A stretch of DNA of 64,000 nucleotides, taken from the NCBI GenBank assembly GCA_019426215.1, contig CM033405.1, forward strand, positions 34,335,239 through 34,399,238, read 5' to 3'. The notes below the pieces were generated by a model. The model searched no databases, had not been told where the DNA came from, and saw nothing but the letters and a program-made list of their open reading frames with translations. This DNA comes from Buddleja alternifolia. Its lineage: Eukaryota; Streptophyta; Magnoliopsida; Lamiales; Scrophulariaceae. A program made the translations under genes and the position numbers. Shown piece by piece: positions 16,750 to 33,232 of the stretch (positions are counted from its first letter, which is position 1; each line of letters begins with the position of its first letter).

Positions 16750-17340
16750 TTAGTTGGTGAATACTGAAATATAGGACCCCAGTATATCCTATTAATAATT
16801 GGATCCTCATATACAGGGCTATTATCGCTGTACCGAATACCACTATACTACTATACTGAACCCCTGTATTGCCGTATATTGGAAAACCTCCAAGCTGTTG
16901 GGTCTATCAGGTGATACGCAGATACTTGAATAGGTATTGGTGTAATTTGCACCAAAATACTATAATACATGGGTCCATATCGCAGTATTCACCAAAATGG
17001 GACACTTTCTCTTTAATACAGCGATACGGACCCATGTATCAAAGTCTCGTATGCCCGATACTCGAATATAGGGCCCCTATATCGCAGCACGGTACATCCG
17101 ATACCGAGATACAGGGCCCTATATCTCCGTATCGCCCAAAAGGGGCATTGACCCAAAAAGGTGGATACTGTGATACAGGACCCATATCGCCGTATTGGAA
17201 TGACGGTACAGGGCCTATATCGAAGTATCGCTCAATAAGTGCATTGATCCAAAAAAAGTGGATACTGTGATACAGGACCCTGTATCGCGGTATTGGAATG
17301 ACGGATACAGGCCCTATATCGCAGTATCGCATTGCAGTGC
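16750..17340. repeat. Degenerate tandem array built on GATACAGGGCCC / TATATCGC motifs
   Basis: Short motifs such as GATACAGGACCC, GATACAGGGCCC and TATCGCxGTATTGG recur throughout. The clearest part is a direct repeat of about 100 bp: 17146-17242 and 17243-17340 share the order ATTGAYCCAAAAA, GGATACTGTGATACAGGACC, CGTATTGGAATGACGG and CTATATCG. Motifs occur in both orientations (GGGCCC is itself palindromic). The array directly abuts the GC-rich array that follows. Its role is unknown. Confidence 0.75.
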
Positions 17341-18025
17341 ACCGGCAAGAGTGCGAACTCGTCACCCAGAGCGCCGATGCAATGACTACTTCAGTGCACT
17401 CGGCACAACGGTGCGAGTTTCTGGCACAGGTGAGTGCGAGTGCACTGCCTAAGGCAGTGCAGTCGGCACCACGGTGCCGACACTCGGCACCCATAGTGCT
17501 GAGTGCACTGCCTTAGGCAGTGCACTCGGCACAACGGTGCCGAGTTTCTGGCACAGGAGTGCGAGGTGCACTACCTAAGGCAGTGCACTCGGCACCACGG
17601 TGCCGACACTCGGCACCCATGTGCTGAGTGAGCCTAGGCAGTGCACTCGGCACTACGGTGCCGAGTTTCTGGCACAGGAGTGCCGAGTGCACTACCTAAG
17701 GCAGTGCACTCGGCACCACGGTGCCGACACTCGGCACCCATAGTGCTGAGTGCACTGCCTTAGGCAGTGCACTCGGCACAACGGTGCCGAGTTTCTGGCA
17801 CAGGAGTGCCGAGTGCACTACCTAAGGCAGTGCACTCGGCACCACGGTGCCGACACTCGGCACAACGGTGCCGAGTTTCTGGCACAGGAGTGCCGAGTGC
17901 ACTACCTAAGGCAGTGCACTCGGCACCACGGTGCCGACACTCGGCACCCAGAGTGCTGAGTGCATGCCTTAGGCAGTGAACTCGGCACTACGGTGTCGAG
18001 TTTCTGGCACAGGAGTGCCAAGTGC
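17330..18025. repeat. GC-rich tandem array of 62-63-bp units with inverted GTGCACTCGGCAC motifs
   Basis: Units starting GGCAGTGCACTCGGCAC lie at about 17516, 17579, 17638, 17700, 17764, 17827, 17909 and 17972, mostly 62-63 bp apart. Two variants alternate, one continuing ACGGTGCCGAGTTTCTGG and the other ACGGTGCCGACACTCGGC. Each unit also holds GTGCCGAGTGCAC, the exact reverse complement of GTGCACTCGGCAC, so hairpins can form in and between units. The array is far richer in GC than its surroundings. It may be a subterminal repeat block of the adjacent Ulp1-carrying transposon. Confidence 0.85.
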
Positions 18026-18268
18026 ACTGCCCTTTTGAATTTTCTTCCCCTTTCAATTTTTCTATTCACAATCCTCTGTTTTATTAAATGGAGTAATAAT
18101 TGATGTTATGGATTTAGAAGTGAGACTTTGGCAACTTGTAGGCCGGTATAAATATTTGACAACATAACACAAATACAGAGTTACTATGTTCCTCAAACTA
18201 TGGAATGGTCAAAAGTTGCAAGGCTATCTTCTGTCTAAAATATGGAATGTGGATATGACTAAATGTTT

Positions 18269-19073
18269 TCAAAGGTCTAAACTCTTCCCTGTACAAAAGA
18301 AGTCCACGTATTTGAGCATGAACACACCACAGTCGCACTCTTCTTCCTGTAGCGGGATGTTACTGACAATGTTGTACGTCCAACCACTCGAATCAAAATC
18401 TTCTATACATTTGTGCTTCACGTATTGGAGTACGTAATCTTTTAGCGAGTTAAAAACTCCATTATCACCCCGAGTAGGCCCAAATGAATCAAGATACTCC
18501 ATTTTTTTTTCCTTCGGGCTGATAATTGCTAAAGTCCAATGCAAATTATCATTGATCGGCACAAAGATTTATCACACTGAAGAAGACTATAATCAACTGT
18601 CGATGTTCTAGCATCAGTCATAACTTTCACCGACTGAAAACCTCTACTTTTATATACTTTATAAAAGTAAGAACCAAAATAATGGCATTTCAAGTACCTC
18701 ATTGGCTCCCGCAACTCTCTCTTTTTCAATAACAAGATGTAGAAATTACATACTTCATCATCAAGCATCCCCGAGGTTTCAACTGTTTTAAACTCCTTGT
18801 ACTAATCTGCTTCTCTTTCTTACCATAAGTTATACTCATCAACGATTTCGCCTTACGGGGATCGGACATGGAATCTGTTATCAGTCTATTCTCGTCTGCG
18901 GTCAGAGGCACAAAAAAATATGCCTCATCATCCAATCCTGGAACATGTTCGTTGACAACATTTGCAATTTCAGATACCAAATATTCACACAGTACAGGGG
19001 TCCAACTAATTGTAAGATAACAACATTGCAATCCAATATCTAAATCAATTGATTCATTTACAATAAAATTCAA
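18269..19073 (-). pseudogene. Second tandem Ulp1-like C48 protease domain
   Basis: Diverged duplicate of the protease domain at 19111-19894, separated from it by a stop codon. It contains a linker (PLTADENRLI..., ending LKPRGCLM), then YLKCHYF, NLHWTLAII (His), YLDSFGP (Asp) and EECDCGVFMLK (Cys). All catalytic residues are present. One base appears lost near 18565, between the CDK block and the PINDNLHW block, so it cannot be read through. Confidence 0.7.
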
Positions 19074-22044
19074 TTTACATTGTCATACATAAGTATCCAA
19101 CATAATACAATTATTGTTCAAACAACCTCTTGTTCAAAATATCTAATGCAATCTTCTTTCTGATCAAACCCATGCGCTCGGCGTTATAATTTTTCAATTG
19201 CCTAAACTGTTCTCGAGTACAAAAATAGTCGATGTTCTTGAGCATAAACACTCCACAGTCATCGCCATTCAGTTGTCGAGGCATGGTGCACACAATTTCA
19301 TCAGCCCATCCACTCAAATCAAAATTGTCTACATTTGTGCCTCACGTATTGGACAAGATAGCTTTTCAACAAGTTAAAAACCCCATTATCAGTCATGTGA
19401 GGACCCAGCGAATCAATATACTGCATTTTTTCTCTTCAGGTTGATAATGGCTAAAGCCCAATGATTAATATCGTGGATGGGGACAAAGATTGCATCACAA
19501 TCAACAAGAGAAATGTTTGAATCTACCCAGTTTTCCATACTATCAAAACTACCGCCAGATTTCAACTTCACTAAAAAGAAAGTATAAAAAAAATGGCACC
19601 TCAAGTACCTCTCTGGCTCCCTCATCTGCCTTTCAGCCAGTAAAATGAGGTAAGCATTAATGACTACGTCATCAAGCCATTTCGAGGTTTCAAGGTGCGA
19701 AAGTTTTCTACTGTTACAGGGAAGTCATTCACACTCACCACTATTTTGTCAGCCGGTAACTTAGGGGCCATGGCCTTATTATATTGCTTCTGCTCGTATG
19801 GGGTCAAAGGCTGACAATGATAATTCTCTTCCACTGTAACCTCCTCCACCTTCACCTTTTTAAGCCCCGGCTCCTCATCCTCTCCACTCATCATTATTTT
19901 TCCGGTTCCTTCATGAAAGATGACAAAGGAGCTGCATCCAGATCCACCTGCAGTGCCTCGAACTGAAGGTGTCCCGTTTGAGGATCCGTAGCAGTTTTGG
20001 CCTGTAGCTAAAACACGTTAATCATACGAAAGAGAAAAATATACGTACACAAAATAAATTCATTAAATAACAACTGACTGTATTACCTTCTTCGGTGGGG
20101 CTAACTCAGTCCATGGCGACTGTATAAGTCTGCCCTTTTCCTCTCTCCTCTTTGGATGGTCGCGATCGACAGGGGCAGGAGGGATCTCATCGTGTTTCAA
20201 GTCCATTAGGACATTAGCAACTCTCCTTCCCAACCACGACCTCATCAACCACAATATCCATCTCATTTTCAACAAGAGGGCTGACTGAACCATGAACTGG
20301 CACATCACGATCAACACCAGAAAAGTGTTCATCATCCCTCTGAAATCTGAGGAAAATAGCTATCTGATTTTCTATGCCTGATAGCCTATTTTCTACATTT
20401 GATAGCCTATTTTCCATGTTGGATAGCCTATTTTCCACGTTGCCTAGTCTACCATCCACTCTTGAGTCCATCTCAGATATTTTTGCCAAAATCTCACTGA
20501 ACATTCTTAAAACTTCGCTATTAGGTTCCGTTGAATGACCCGGAGCCCTTTCACGAAGAGGGATGGAGGATAACGGTGGAATGCTGTCGACTGGGATGGC
20601 TGATGGGTCTATTTCGGGCAGAGGATCACTAATGTCTTCGACTCCGTCCAATCCAAGCGAAGAACATTTCCCGACCACGTCAGCAAGGTACATGTCTTCA
20701 AATAGAATTCTTCCCCTGACTCTAAAATTGCAGCCCAAGCATCAGTGGTCGGGTCCACCACGGAGTTGTTTGCATTGAAAGGAGGAAACTCCTTATCGAT
20801 TGAAGCGCGTTCCTCCGGAGTGGCCTTTAGTATGCTTGCAATGTCCTACAAAATTTGGCGAATTATAATAAGTTACAAAACTCATTCATTATATTAATTG
20901 CAAAAACATAATGTCCAAAAAAAAATCATACCAACCTTTGTGTTAACACCAATTTAAGGAACTGGTCGAAACTCGCAAATTGTTTCTTCACTTTCGGTTT
21001 TGTCGTCCACTTGCACATTCGGGGCAACGTGGGGTTGATATTCTCCCTCAATTGCCCAATAGCAGGTGACAGGACGGACATGCACTCAAAAGGAAGAAGC
21101 TACACAAAAAAAATATTACCGTCGGTTAATATATTTCCCAATATAAAAGTCACAGTTTCAAATATAGCAATATATCAAAACATCATTACAAGACTTACCA
21201 TAAGAGGTATAATGAAACCGGGACATTTCCACTGTGGGTTTCTGGACATCTTCTTCTGTGCCATGTCCAAACTTGTCACCTGCTCCATCAGAAAACCAAA
21301 GGAGCGACGCCCCCATGGATACGACTTTGCAAATTCCAAACTCTCCACTATTTGGATTAGCATGGAATCTATTTTTGCATTTTCATTTCCACTATAAAAC
21401 AACACCGAACCCACTAAATAAAGTAAGGAGAACTTCAACTTGTCGTCCTTCGTCGTGTCCGGCCCCCTTTCCTAACAATGCTTAGCCTTCTATCACCATC
21501 GCCAGTGGGAGACTCAACTTCTTCTGGAATTCGAATATTTGCAAGTACATCTTTATACTTGCTAGTGTGACCTTTTCGTGTTTAGATATCTTGATACAAA
21601 GTTTTCTTCTCCCACATGGTCCTTCCTTCGGATATTCACCACAGTTCAACCCACTAATTAAGCCGTGCTCCATCAACGAATACCGAATAGGAACTCCATT
21701 CAAAACAAACCAAATCTCCGACTTATTGGGAGACTTCACTTTTCGGCATAGAAGAATCCACAACGGAGTAAGAATCATATCCGTGTACGGAGCGGCGTCA
21801 AACAATGGCCCGAATGAGAATCCCTCAACCAATTCATCCCATCCGGATGGTCGCTTAAACATCTTTCGATGAATAAGCATTCCTCGGCCATTTTGCAATA
21901 CGTGTTGATTTTACCCTGAAATTACATTCTTCAAGGGTCAAATATAGAGTGGGGACCTGAACAACACAATTGAAACTCTTCAAATATAATGACAACGAAA
22001 CAGCATATACAAAAATGAGAGCTATGAACTAACATATTCAAATC

Positions 22045-22520
22045 AATAAACACTTAGCAATTCATCCATTTCATCAATAATTCCAAAACAATAACCAAAA
22101 TTAAACCATGCATCATTTCATTCGAAAAATCCTTATGAATCATCAATTTGATCAATAAACACTTATCAATTCATCATCAATAATTCCAAAACAATAACCA
22201 AAATTATACCATGCATCAATTCATTCGAAAAATCCTCATCAATTTGATCAATAAACACTTATCAATTCATCCATTTCATCAATAATTCCAAAACAATAAC
22301 CAAATTAAAACAAGATTCAATTCATTTGAAAAATCCTTATGAATTCATCAATTTGATCAATAAACACTATATCAATTCATCCATTTCATCAATACTTCCA
22401 AAAAAATAACCAAATTTAAAGCATGCATCATTCATTCAAACAATCTTATGAATTCATCAAATTCATCGATAAACACTTATCAATTCATCCATTTCATCAA
22501 TAATTCCAACACATACCAAT
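22045..22520. repeat. Tandem repeat of about 95-110 bp in the first intron of the Ulp1 gene
   Basis: Five successive units begin with (T/C)GATAAACACTTATCAATTC-like sequence near 22048, 22155, 22249, 22358 and 22467. Each continues through CATCAATAATTCCAAAACAA and ends near ATCAATTTGAT. Units differ by small deletions and substitutions. The composition is very AT-rich. Confidence 0.85.
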
Positions 22521-22668
22521 CAATTTCTCCTGATTTCTCCTAATTTTCCCATCTCCACAAAAGCATTATAAATAAATAGAAGAAGTTTTTACTTACAGGG
22601 GGTGTCGATGAGGTAGAAGGCTCGTTCTCAGTCAAAGATGAACGTTCATCAACACGGGGAGCATCCAT

Positions 22669-23477
22669 TACTCTGCAAATGCACAATCCTTAAAATTACA
22701 TAAACCCTAATATCAAAATGTGTTTCAAATTAAAATTAACTGGGACAAATTAACCTAACAAATCACTTATTCATTCATTGATCAAGGTTTTTCAAAATTA
22801 AAAAAAAATGCTTCAATAATTATAAATTACATTGGGGAAATTGAGCATTTTACAAAAAATTCACAAAATTTTGAAAAAATTCACATTTTCTACAAGTATA
22901 TTGGATCGGGTTGCTTCAATACCTTTAACTTCTCTTCTCCTTCTTCTTCTTTCAATGGCAGACGACGGGTCGCTCCAACAATGGAAGCAGCCGGCGCGAA
23001 ATGGAATGGAAGCAGGCGGCGTTAAATGGGCGATTCTCTTCTCTGCGGGGACCTGCGAGCGGCGACCTTTCCTTCTCCGGGATAGGGACTCTTCTTTTTC
23101 CGGTGGTTTTGCGTGTATCGGGTGTCTTCTCTTTTCTCCGGTGTCGGGTAGAAGCACTAAGGTGGGGGGTGTATAGCAGCAAGCAGGTGTATCATAATTC
23201 ATAAGGGGTTAAAAGGGGTGGTTTCGTAATTCCACTTTTGATAGAATTTTAAAAAAAAAAAAATGTGTTTAGAATCGTGTTTCAAACACACGACTCTTTA
23301 AGTGGGGAGTTTTTCCCAAGGAGTTTTTAGTCATTTTACAATGAAAAATAAGATAAGAATTATAACAGGTCTAAAATCTTCAAGGTTGTGCAAAGGGAGC
23401 CTATTTCTGCAAACGTCCCAACCAAAAAAGGGACCCCTGCAAAAATTCCCACACACAAAAAACGCACACAGTTAGTA
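22669..23477. other. Spacer between Ulp1 gene and WTF9-like gene
   Basis: AT-rich up to 22920, then a GC-richer block (22960-23170) with overlapping short frames on both strands and no recognisable domain. A 13-bp A run sits near 23252. The stretch after 23280 probably holds the WTF9-like promoter and 5' UTR. Confidence 0.4.
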
Positions 23478-24930
23478 ATGAACTCCAAAACAAACTTCTT
23501 CTCTTCATTACTGAAATCCCCTCTTCATAATCTCCAACAATACCGCACGATTGCAAAAGTTCGCTTAAAATGGGTGAAAAATCGATCATTAGACCACATT
23601 ATCGACGTTCAAACTGACGTTAAAGCCGCGTGCCTAATCAAAGACGCTATTGTACGCTCTTCCACAGGCTATTTAACCTCTAAATCGCTTTCGGATTCGC
23701 AGAAGCTTCTGGGTCTTACTGTGCCAACTCTGCGCTTTGTCCGGAGGTACCCCACGCTGTTTGAGGAGTACCCTCATCCAAAGTACCCTTCTTTGGCCTG
23801 TTTTAGGCTGAGTCAGATGGGGAAGATGATGCAAGAGATGGAAATGAGAGTGTTTGAGGAGTGTGAAGGTGATATTGTGGAGAGGCTTTGTAGGGTTTTG
23901 ATGATGACAAGGAACAAAATGGTAAAGATTGCATTTTTGTGCTTTTTTTTGTGCTTTTTATTTGATTCTTGATTGGTAGTTCTGGTTTGTTAATGTGTGT
24001 ATGATGTAGTTACTGAGAGTCTCTTAGTGTGGATTTTTATGTTTTGTTTCAGAAGAAAATTAGATTGTATATACTGATGTTAGTTTTATGTTTACAGCTG
24101 CCTTTGCAATCATTACATCCATTAAAATGGGATCTGGGATTGCCCGATGATTTCGATAGAAATTTAATTAAAAAGTATCCAGACCATTTTCAGGTTGTTA
24201 AGGAAACAAATGGATTGAACTGCTTGAAGCTTGTAAAGTGGAGGGAAGAATTTGCAGTTTCTATGTTGCAGAAGATCAATGAGAGGAGCATAGGAGGGGA
24301 CGTCGATGGCAGTAATGTGATTACTGGTTATAGGGAATTTAAGAGGGGAAGGCTGCATTAGAGTTTCCCATGAGTTTCCCGAGGGGTTATGGGGCTCAAA
24401 AGAAGGTGAAAGCATGGATGGATGAGTTTCAAAAGTTGCCCTACATTTCACCCTATGAGGACTCAAGAGGAATCGACCCGAATAGTGAGCTTATGGAGAA
24501 AAGAGTTGTTGGGGTGTTGCATGAATTTTTAGGCTTAACTATTTACAAGAAAACTAAGAGAAATTATCTGAGGTGCTTGAGAGAGGAATTTAACCTTCCA
24601 CACAAGTTTACACGAATATTTACAAGATATCCTGGGATATTTTACCTCTCATTGAAATGCAAGACAACTACTGTGGCGTTGAGAGAGGGTTATCGTAGGG
24701 GGAGACTGGTTGATCCACATCCGCTTGCACGTCATAGGGATAAACTTAACTATGTTATGAGAACAGGGTTAATTTATCGAAGTAAAGCAGCTGATATGTT
24801 ACCCAATCTTGACAATTTGGTTGATAATGTGGAAAATACTGCAGGAGAAAAAGAAAGTGATGAAGAAGAATTTGAAGTGAGTGATGGATGCTATGATTCA
24901 GAGGGTGACATCGGTTCTGATGATGATTAG
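23478..24930 (+). CDS. WTF9: WTF9-like PORR-domain organelle RNA-binding protein (one frameshift)
   Basis: Plant Organelle RNA Recognition protein; WTF9 acts in mitochondria in group II intron splicing. Exon 1 is 23478-23921 and ends at a GT donor; exon 2 starts at 24098 after tttacag and runs to 24930. Family blocks are clear: VRLKWVKNRSLDHI, LLGLTVPTLRFVRRYPTLF, LKWDLGLPDDF, LPYISPYED, EKRVVGVLHEFL and FTRIFTRYPGIFYLSLK, followed by an acidic C-terminal tail. I prefer MNSKTNFFSSLL at 23478 over the in-frame Met at 23388, because it gives a short Ser/Arg/Lys-rich targeting peptide. At 24345-24350 (aggggaagg) one base seems missing: the frame changes between ...EFKRG and LEFPMSFPRG. Sequencing error or an inactive allele are both possible. 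Confidence 0.88.
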
Positions 24931-27069
24931 CATTCATCCAAAATGAAGAAGGAATCGTGTATGGAAGTAGTTGAAGAGATATGAGCTCAAGAGGTAAGCA
25001 AATGTAACGGAATAGTTTTTAATGTTTTGCTCTATAGCTTTGCAAAATGACAATTCAGCATTTGATGGTTTTTCTGGGTAGATGAAAGTTTAGATTGCTC
25101 TCTTGCCCTGCTATTTCGACTAAGATCTGTCGTGCTGATTTTTGGGTTTTTGTTTACATATTGGTTTGGTAGGCACATCTTCCGTTCTGTCACTTATTCA
25201 TGCAGTAACATCTATTGCATAAGTTTCTCTTGGAAACCAAAAGTTCGCACATTTTCAATTGTGAATTGCTATCTTGCATATATAGTTATAGGTTAAACTT
25301 TCTAGATCTCACAAGGGTACAATCTTGCTGAAAACATGCGCAAGATTTCTCTATGGTATGTATATGAACTCGTTGAAATATATAATGCTGTGCTGTATAT
25401 TAGTAGTTTGAGTGGGGATAATCCTTCAGCTTAAGGTTTAGCCTTTAGCCAGCTGACCAGGAGCTCTCTAAGTGTTTATAACCAAGTAAAGTTGTTGTAT
25501 ATCAGTACTTAATCAACAGAATTTTTATTCTGAAAGAGTTGAGTGGAGCACCACTAGTGTGATATGTGCTTGTTTGGGAACAGAGTATAGTCGACTCATT
25601 TTGATCATTCCCTTGGCAAGTGTGGTTGTTCGTGCACAATCTTTGAGCTATCCTTTAACTCACACACAACTAAAAAAGAAAGAAAAAGAAAGAAGGTTTT
25701 CAGCATGTGATACATGAAATAGTTCAGCCATTTCACGATGTGTGTAGATCTCCTTCCATTCGGACAAATAAATCCACATATTCTAAATTCTCTCTGTTTT
25801 ATTAATCCACAGCCACACTCTAATCTACATTGTTTTTCCAATTTTTACAGTTCTCATGCTGCTTGCCATACTTTGGAGCATTTCCCTACTAAATAGTTCG
25901 ATAAATTCAGCTGGGATACATTTAACTCAGCTGGCATGGAGGCTACCCCTTGATAAATCAGAGTATCAAAACAATCCAAGTACTTCCAAGGGGAATATGG
26001 CTGATGCAGCCACTTTTAAGCTAAGAATTGTGTTAATTTCCCTCCACGTCTATTATATCAGCATGAATCTCTGAAGAACCGCTGTTATGAACTGTTGACA
26101 GCACACAGCTTGCCACTGCCACAATGTGAGGTTTTTCCTGGCCAAATTTCAAGAGACTGAATTTAGATTGTAGAAATTTCTTTCAAAGGAAGAGATGAGC
26201 GCTCTTCCTATGTAGTCAACCTTGAAGTGCTCGGATCTCTTTCAAGTTCATACGTGTATCGCTTGCTTGCTCGTTTGGTTCCTGGAAGGTTGCTATTATT
26301 TTGGTGCTCAAGTGTGAACTTATGGTTTCTGAAGTATTTTGTGATATAAAGTCTACTTTATAATTAATTATCACAAAAAATCAAGGGTCTACTTTATAAT
26401 TCTGATGTTGCCTTTCTTTGTTTGTAGAAACCAATGCCATTGTCTTTTATCTTGTTCATTTCCATTTCAGATCTTGTATTGCAAAATAGTTTTTCACTCG
26501 TATTCTACTTTACCCATGTATGACAGTTTAAAAAATTTCCAAGAATATAAATTTGACATGGTGAATATTTATTGTGCATAGACAAAATAAAATACACAAT
26601 GATACATTATTTTGGAATATAGAATTTGAGATGTAGAAGCCCCTATTACTTTGGGTGTAACCAAGGAAATGTATTTGAGATTGCAAATCCCCTTGATTGA
26701 TTGCCAGATATTCTGGTAATTGAATCAAAACAAAGTTGAGCCGTCATGAGACTCTACATTGCATCCAACTGTATACTTTACATCCAGAAAGGAAAACCAG
26801 AGCAACAGGAACAGTTAGAAACAACATACAGAAAGTATTTCAGGGTAGGATCAACCTAAATATCAGCAGTCAATAACTATTTACTCGGGCTAGCATATCA
26901 CGTCTCTACCGTAATCCACTTGGATTACACACAGGTTAGACTTTTTCGAACTAACAACTCGAAAGCATATCAGACATATTTTATCATTTAGAACAAAGCA
27001 TCAAAATCATCAGATTTTGATGAAAAAATATACACCCCCCGAGAATAACATTAAGCACATTATGAAACA
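24931..27069. other. Spacer between WTF9-like gene and helicase copy B
   Basis: The first part is likely the WTF9 3' UTR; a strong donor-like caagaggtaagc at 24988-24999 and an acceptor-like tttttacag before 25850 suggest a 3' UTR intron. From 25664 the sequence belongs to the duplicated block. Genes on either side converge here. No further coding sequence recognised. Confidence 0.5.
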
Positions 27070-31212
<4,143 letters not shown>

Positions 31213-33232
31213 AATGATAATAGAATGTCGTTGTCGATGTCAGCCTAAAAAAACATAATCACAACCAAAAGGCTGTCACATATAAATTAGGGCAAAAAAT
31301 TTCGTATGTCAAGTTCAAAACCCTGATTGAAAAAACAAGCTTTAAGAAAACTAAAATCCAATAGACATCATTATTACGAACCAAAGCGATCTTCAACCAA
31401 CCAAAACAGCTACTTCAACTTGAATTCGTTACCCAATAAAATGAAGATGAAAACATACGAATCATAATATATATATATATATATAAAGCCTCAGGTTCTA
31501 GTGCGAGCAACAATTGGGCGTGAAAAAATTCAACAATTACGGAAACAAATTCTCAGATAACAAAGAAATAATCGACAATTTTGATTGCGTCAGCGCAATG
31601 TGTGGGCGGGCAGAAAAAGATGTATGCATAAGCATAAAAACACATGCAAGTGTGTGTATATGTGTTCATTTCCTGTGAATGTAAAAGGGAGAGAGAGAGA
31701 GAGAGAGAACCTGATGAGAGAGAGATTAGCAAAAGTTATGGCCTTTGATGTATTTTGTTTGGTAGAAAGAGGGTGAAAAGAAGAATTTTGAAAACCCTAA
31801 CCACTGAAGGAGGAGAAAATATAGGAGCAGGAGGAGACTGTGTAGAGGACTTCAAAGAAATTATCAGAGGACAATAAAGCGAAATTATTGGATTCAGATA
31901 TTTTTATCCGTTTCTTGGTAAATAGTTAGACGTGAATTATTAGTTAAATATGGGGCGATAAAAAAAAATTCAATCCTTAACATGTATGAGTAGGTTACGA
32001 GTTTTTATTAGAAATTAGAAAGAATCACGTGCGATGCATTCCTAATATTATCTCTAGTATATTTATGCATATGATCGTCAATCTATGTATCTTTCCTAAT
32101 TTATCACTAAACACTGTATTTTGTTATCTATACAAGTAGATCCATGTCTTTCATCTCATCACTTTTTCTAATACCGTGAAAAATAAACTATCAATTCTTA
32201 TGATTCTATACCAATAACATACAATATATTCTTTATTATGACATTATAAAAATAAAACAATTGTTAACATCACATTATATAAAAGAGTACTCATTTTTTG
32301 AATCCCGTTTCAAATTAAATAAAAAATACATCATTTTCTTTCAAATTACTTATTAAATTTTATTTACAACCATTTTTTAAGTTTATTGTTCATTTTAATA
32401 ACTTTAAGTATGACAACCCAAAAAAAAATAATCTAGATATAAAATGATAATCCACTTGTGCTAGCACGTCAAAGATTTAACTTATGTATCCTTATGTCAT
32501 ATGTTAAAAGAGTTTAATAAATGCTATTATATAATAAAATAATTCAACGTTATTTTCAGAATATATATCTGTGTTTTTCACATCAACGTATAAAGTTTGG
32601 ATCAACAAAGAGCCTATCTTATGTTAGAGATATTTTGTTATCATTGATTTTTCTCTCAACTTATATCTATTACACCGTATTTAAACACTAATAAATTTAA
32701 CTATATCATATTTTATTACATCATCGCATGTATATTTAAGCTTTTTAAGCACATGTCTTAGCCAACTTTAGACAATGTAGAAATCTAAGGCTATGTTTGT
32801 TTGTGTTTCCATATCTGTATTTTCATTTTTGTTCTTATTTAAAAATGATAATACACAATTTACACCAATCTCAACTTAAAATACACTTATTTTCATTTTC
32901 ACCTTCACATTCTCTAATAAAAACCTTTCACTTTACCAATCACATTCACATTTTTTTCTCTCATCTCTCCTCCTATAAATCCACATTTTCGGCAACAAAT
33001 GTGTTGTTATAGTGGAATAAAATAAATGGTCTTAACCTTCATAGGCTCGTACACATTTTAACACCCATTTTGAATATTTTTAATGCTTTTTTTGGGTCTA
33101 TTTTTTATCATTTTTACCTGTAAATATATTTAATCAATATAATATCATCTATTATTTTTCATATATATTCACATAGTCGTTACTTTTAACTAACTCAATC
33201 ATTTTATACATTATTAAATCCTCAATTCCAAT

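Larger units (their letters stand above)
18269..22668 (-). pseudogene. Transposon-type gene: DUF1985, coiled coil and duplicated Ulp1-like (C48) protease domains, decayed
   Basis: Starts with a short exon (22597-22668, MDAPRVDERSS...) followed by a repeat-filled intron. A DUF1985-like region follows at 21482-21910 (motif PIRYSLMEHGLISGLNCGE) and continues to about 21175. Next is a linker with a heptad coiled coil (repeated VENRLSN units, 20380-20480), then a C48 protease domain at about 19111-19894 with HW, DS and DDCGVFMLK catalytic blocks. A second, diverged protease copy fills 18269-19073. Frame breaks occur near 19345, 19430 and 18565. DUF1985 with Ulp1 is the layout of proteins carried by plant Mutator-like and CACTA elements. 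No transposase is visible in the window. Confidence 0.75.

Noticed and set aside
17039..17979. Several open frames across the two tandem arrays
   Set aside because: They only translate the repeat units (for example repeated CRHSAP-like peptides) and have no start context or domain.
17516..18000. CRISPR-like regular spacing of repeats
   Set aside because: The 62-63-bp units are repeats throughout with no unique spacers, and the genome is a plant's. It is a tandem array.
22832..23204. Overlapping open frames on both strands in a GC-richer patch
   Set aside because: No recognised domain, no splice-consistent continuation and comparable frames on both strands; composition explains them.
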